Shown piece after piece: positions 5,437 to 5,965 of a stretch of 5,965 nucleotides of DNA. The DNA comes from Rickettsiales bacterium (GTDB lineage Bacteria; Pseudomonadota; Alphaproteobacteria; Rickettsiales; UBA998). The notes beneath the pieces are model-generated. The model was given only the letters and a program-made list of their open reading frames with translations. It did no database searches and was not told the DNA's origin. The position numbers and the translations under genes are program-made. The stretch is taken from assembly GCA_019749855.1 (NCBI GenBank), contig JAIEPI010000149.1, positions 1 to 5,965 of the forward strand, written 5' to 3'. Position 1 is the stretch's first letter. The number at the start of each line of letters is the position of its first letter.

Positions 5437-5451
5437 GAGCAAAAAAATAAC

Positions 5452-5538
5452 GCCCCCGTGGTGGAATTGGTAGACGCGATGGATTCAAAATCCATTATCT
5501 TCACGGATGTGTCAGTTCGAGTCTGACCGGGGGCACCA
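5452..5538 (+). tRNA. tRNA-Leu (anticodon CAA)
   Basis: A complete class II tRNA of 87 bases including the encoded CCA. The acceptor strands GCCCCCG (5452-5458) and CGGGGGC (5528-5534) pair perfectly, followed by discriminator A and CCA (5536-5538). The anticodon stem ATGGA/TCCAT (5479-5483, 5491-5495) flanks the loop TTCAAAA with anticodon CAA at 5486-5488, which reads UUG codons. The 15-base variable region (5496-5510) can form a short stem, as in leucine tRNAs. The T arm is GTCAG/CTGAC around TTCGAGT (5511-5527). It is the third member of the tandem array and the only intact one. No strong promoter is visible just upstream; the good one lies about 380 bp away before copy A. Confidence 0.97.
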
Positions 5539-5560
5539 CCTCACTAATCTCGCGGCATGT

Positions 5561-5932
5561 ATGAGCAAGGCAGAAAACGACCATCACCCTATCCAATCTG
5601 CTTTGGCAAAAGCCTTGGCTGTTACATGCGTCCGAAATACATTTCTCGAAGATCTGCATGCAGGTAACACGCCGCGCACGCTGACGGGTGATTTTTCTGA
5701 TGTGAAAGTGATTACACCTTCAGGAGAAATTGCGTGGAATGATGTGTCACGCATCAGCAACGATGAGATGCAACGTCTGATGAAAGAGGTGGTGAACAAG
5801 CTGTTCACTGCTTTGGTAAGGATCGATGATCCAGAATTTCTAAAGTCCCTTGATAGCCTATCCGAGCAATATATCGCCAATTGGGATGAACCAGACTTTT
5901 TGCCCACCTTCATTACAGGTACAAAGAAGTAA
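5561..5932 (+). CDS. Conserved hypothetical protein, 123 residues
   Basis: I cannot assign a function. The frame is open back to 5507, inside the tRNA, but the ATG at 5561 is the first start beyond the tRNA and begins a plausible sequence, MSKAENDHHPIQSALAKALA. The ribosome-binding site is weak. The protein is acidic, soluble and probably helical, with a central TGDFSDVKVITPSGEIAWNDVSRISNDEM block (42-70) that looks conserved in style; I have an impression of similar alphaproteobacterial proteins of unknown function, unverified. It starts 22 bp after the tRNA CCA end with no terminator between, so it may share a transcript with the tRNA. Its place next to a tRNA that has served as a recombination target makes an accessory origin possible. 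Confidence 0.75.
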   Translation: MSKAENDHHPIQSALAKALAVTCVRNTFLEDLHAGNTPRTLTGDFSDVKVITPSGEIAWNDVSRISNDEMQRLMKEVVNKLFTALVRIDDPEFLKSLDSLSEQYIANWDEPDFLPTFITGTKK

Positions 5933-5939
5933 TCGCCTT

Positions 5940-5960
5940 GCCTGATTCTTAGGCTGATTT
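5940..5960 (+). terminator. Possible weak terminator
   Basis: GCCT (5940-5943) and AGGC (5951-5954) form a 4-bp stem with a 7-base loop, followed by TGATTTTTT. The stem is short, so this is a weak candidate for ending the transcript of the 123-residue gene that stops 8 bp earlier. Confidence 0.3.
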
Positions 5961-5965
5961 TTTGG

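Larger units (their letters stand above)
5090..5451 (+). repeat. Tandem ~180-bp units, each headed by a tRNA-Leu 5' half
   Basis: Unit A covers 5090-5269 (180 bp) and unit B 5270-5451 (182 bp); the intact tRNA-Leu begins where a third unit would. Each unit has a tRNA 5' half, an AT-rich spacer of about 105 bp, and an end block containing two AGTCGGCAC motifs. Spacers A and B are weakly alike (shared pieces such as CTAGAA, ATAAAG, TTTTAGAAAA and GTAAAAA in the same order), so the units have common ancestry but have diverged. This stretch has no convincing protein gene; the open frame at 5212-5442 on the minus strand simply reads through the repeats. Confidence 0.8.

Noticed and set aside
5212..5442. 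76-residue minus-strand reading frame
   Set aside because: It spans the end block of both units, so its repeated VPTMCRL peptide simply reflects the DNA repeat; low-complexity AT-rich spacer, no ribosome-binding site support.
5090..5451. CRISPR-like or satellite repeat array
   Set aside because: Only two units with a 180-bp period, and the conserved parts are a tRNA half and a 20-bp block; neither repeat length nor spacer pattern fits CRISPR.
5090..5538. tRNA-Leu genes interrupted by group I introns
   Set aside because: The break at the anticodon loop suggested this, but no 3' exons follow copies A or B, the spacers are only about 140 bp, and I see no group I core-like elements. The only 3' half belongs to the intact copy C.
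5507..5560. Upstream start at 5507 for the 123-residue gene
   Set aside because: It would begin inside the tRNA variable arm; the added residues are just translated tRNA.

Overview
The window looks like a chromosome segment of an alphaproteobacterium with about 50% GC. The support is a ubiquinone-biosynthesis hydroxylase (coq7) overlapping dsbB, an intracellular polyhydroxybutyrate depolymerase (phaZ), a keto-acid decarboxylase closest in my memory to the Azospirillum phenylpyruvate decarboxylase type, and small proteins of alphaproteobacterial flavour. I cannot name the genus.

Left part (1-3265): the 5' end of a thiamine-diphosphate 2-keto acid decarboxylase gene runs leftward off the edge. 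Diverging from it is an unrecognised 459-residue gene with a C-terminal region resembling DUF4160. phaZ follows on the same strand; its short upstream region holds three alternating inverted half-sites with equal 9-bp spacers.

Middle part (3304-4983, all minus strand): dsbB, coq7, a tiny hypothetical gene and a small lipoprotein gene read leftward. dsbB and coq7 overlap by 14 bp and are probably co-transcribed. The pairing makes biological sense, because DsbB hands electrons to ubiquinone and Coq7 carries out a late step in making it. The lipoprotein has a pair of exported cysteines that this oxidative pathway could join.

Right part (4984-5965): the most unusual stretch. A good sigma70 promoter with a GC-rich discriminator faces right, but the first thing it transcribes is only the 5' half of a tRNA-Leu gene. 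A second 5' half lies 180 bp on, and the intact tRNA-Leu(CAA) gene another 182 bp on. The two truncated units share the ~41-bp tRNA 5' half, loosely similar AT-rich spacers, and an identical double motif (AGTCGGCAC-AT-AGTCGGCAC) shortly before the next tRNA start. The breakpoint of both halves falls at the anticodon loop. This is the pattern expected if small elements repeatedly recombined into the tRNA anticodon loop, each supplying a new 5' half and pushing the old one upstream. A conserved-looking 123-residue protein of unknown function begins 22 bp after the tRNA.
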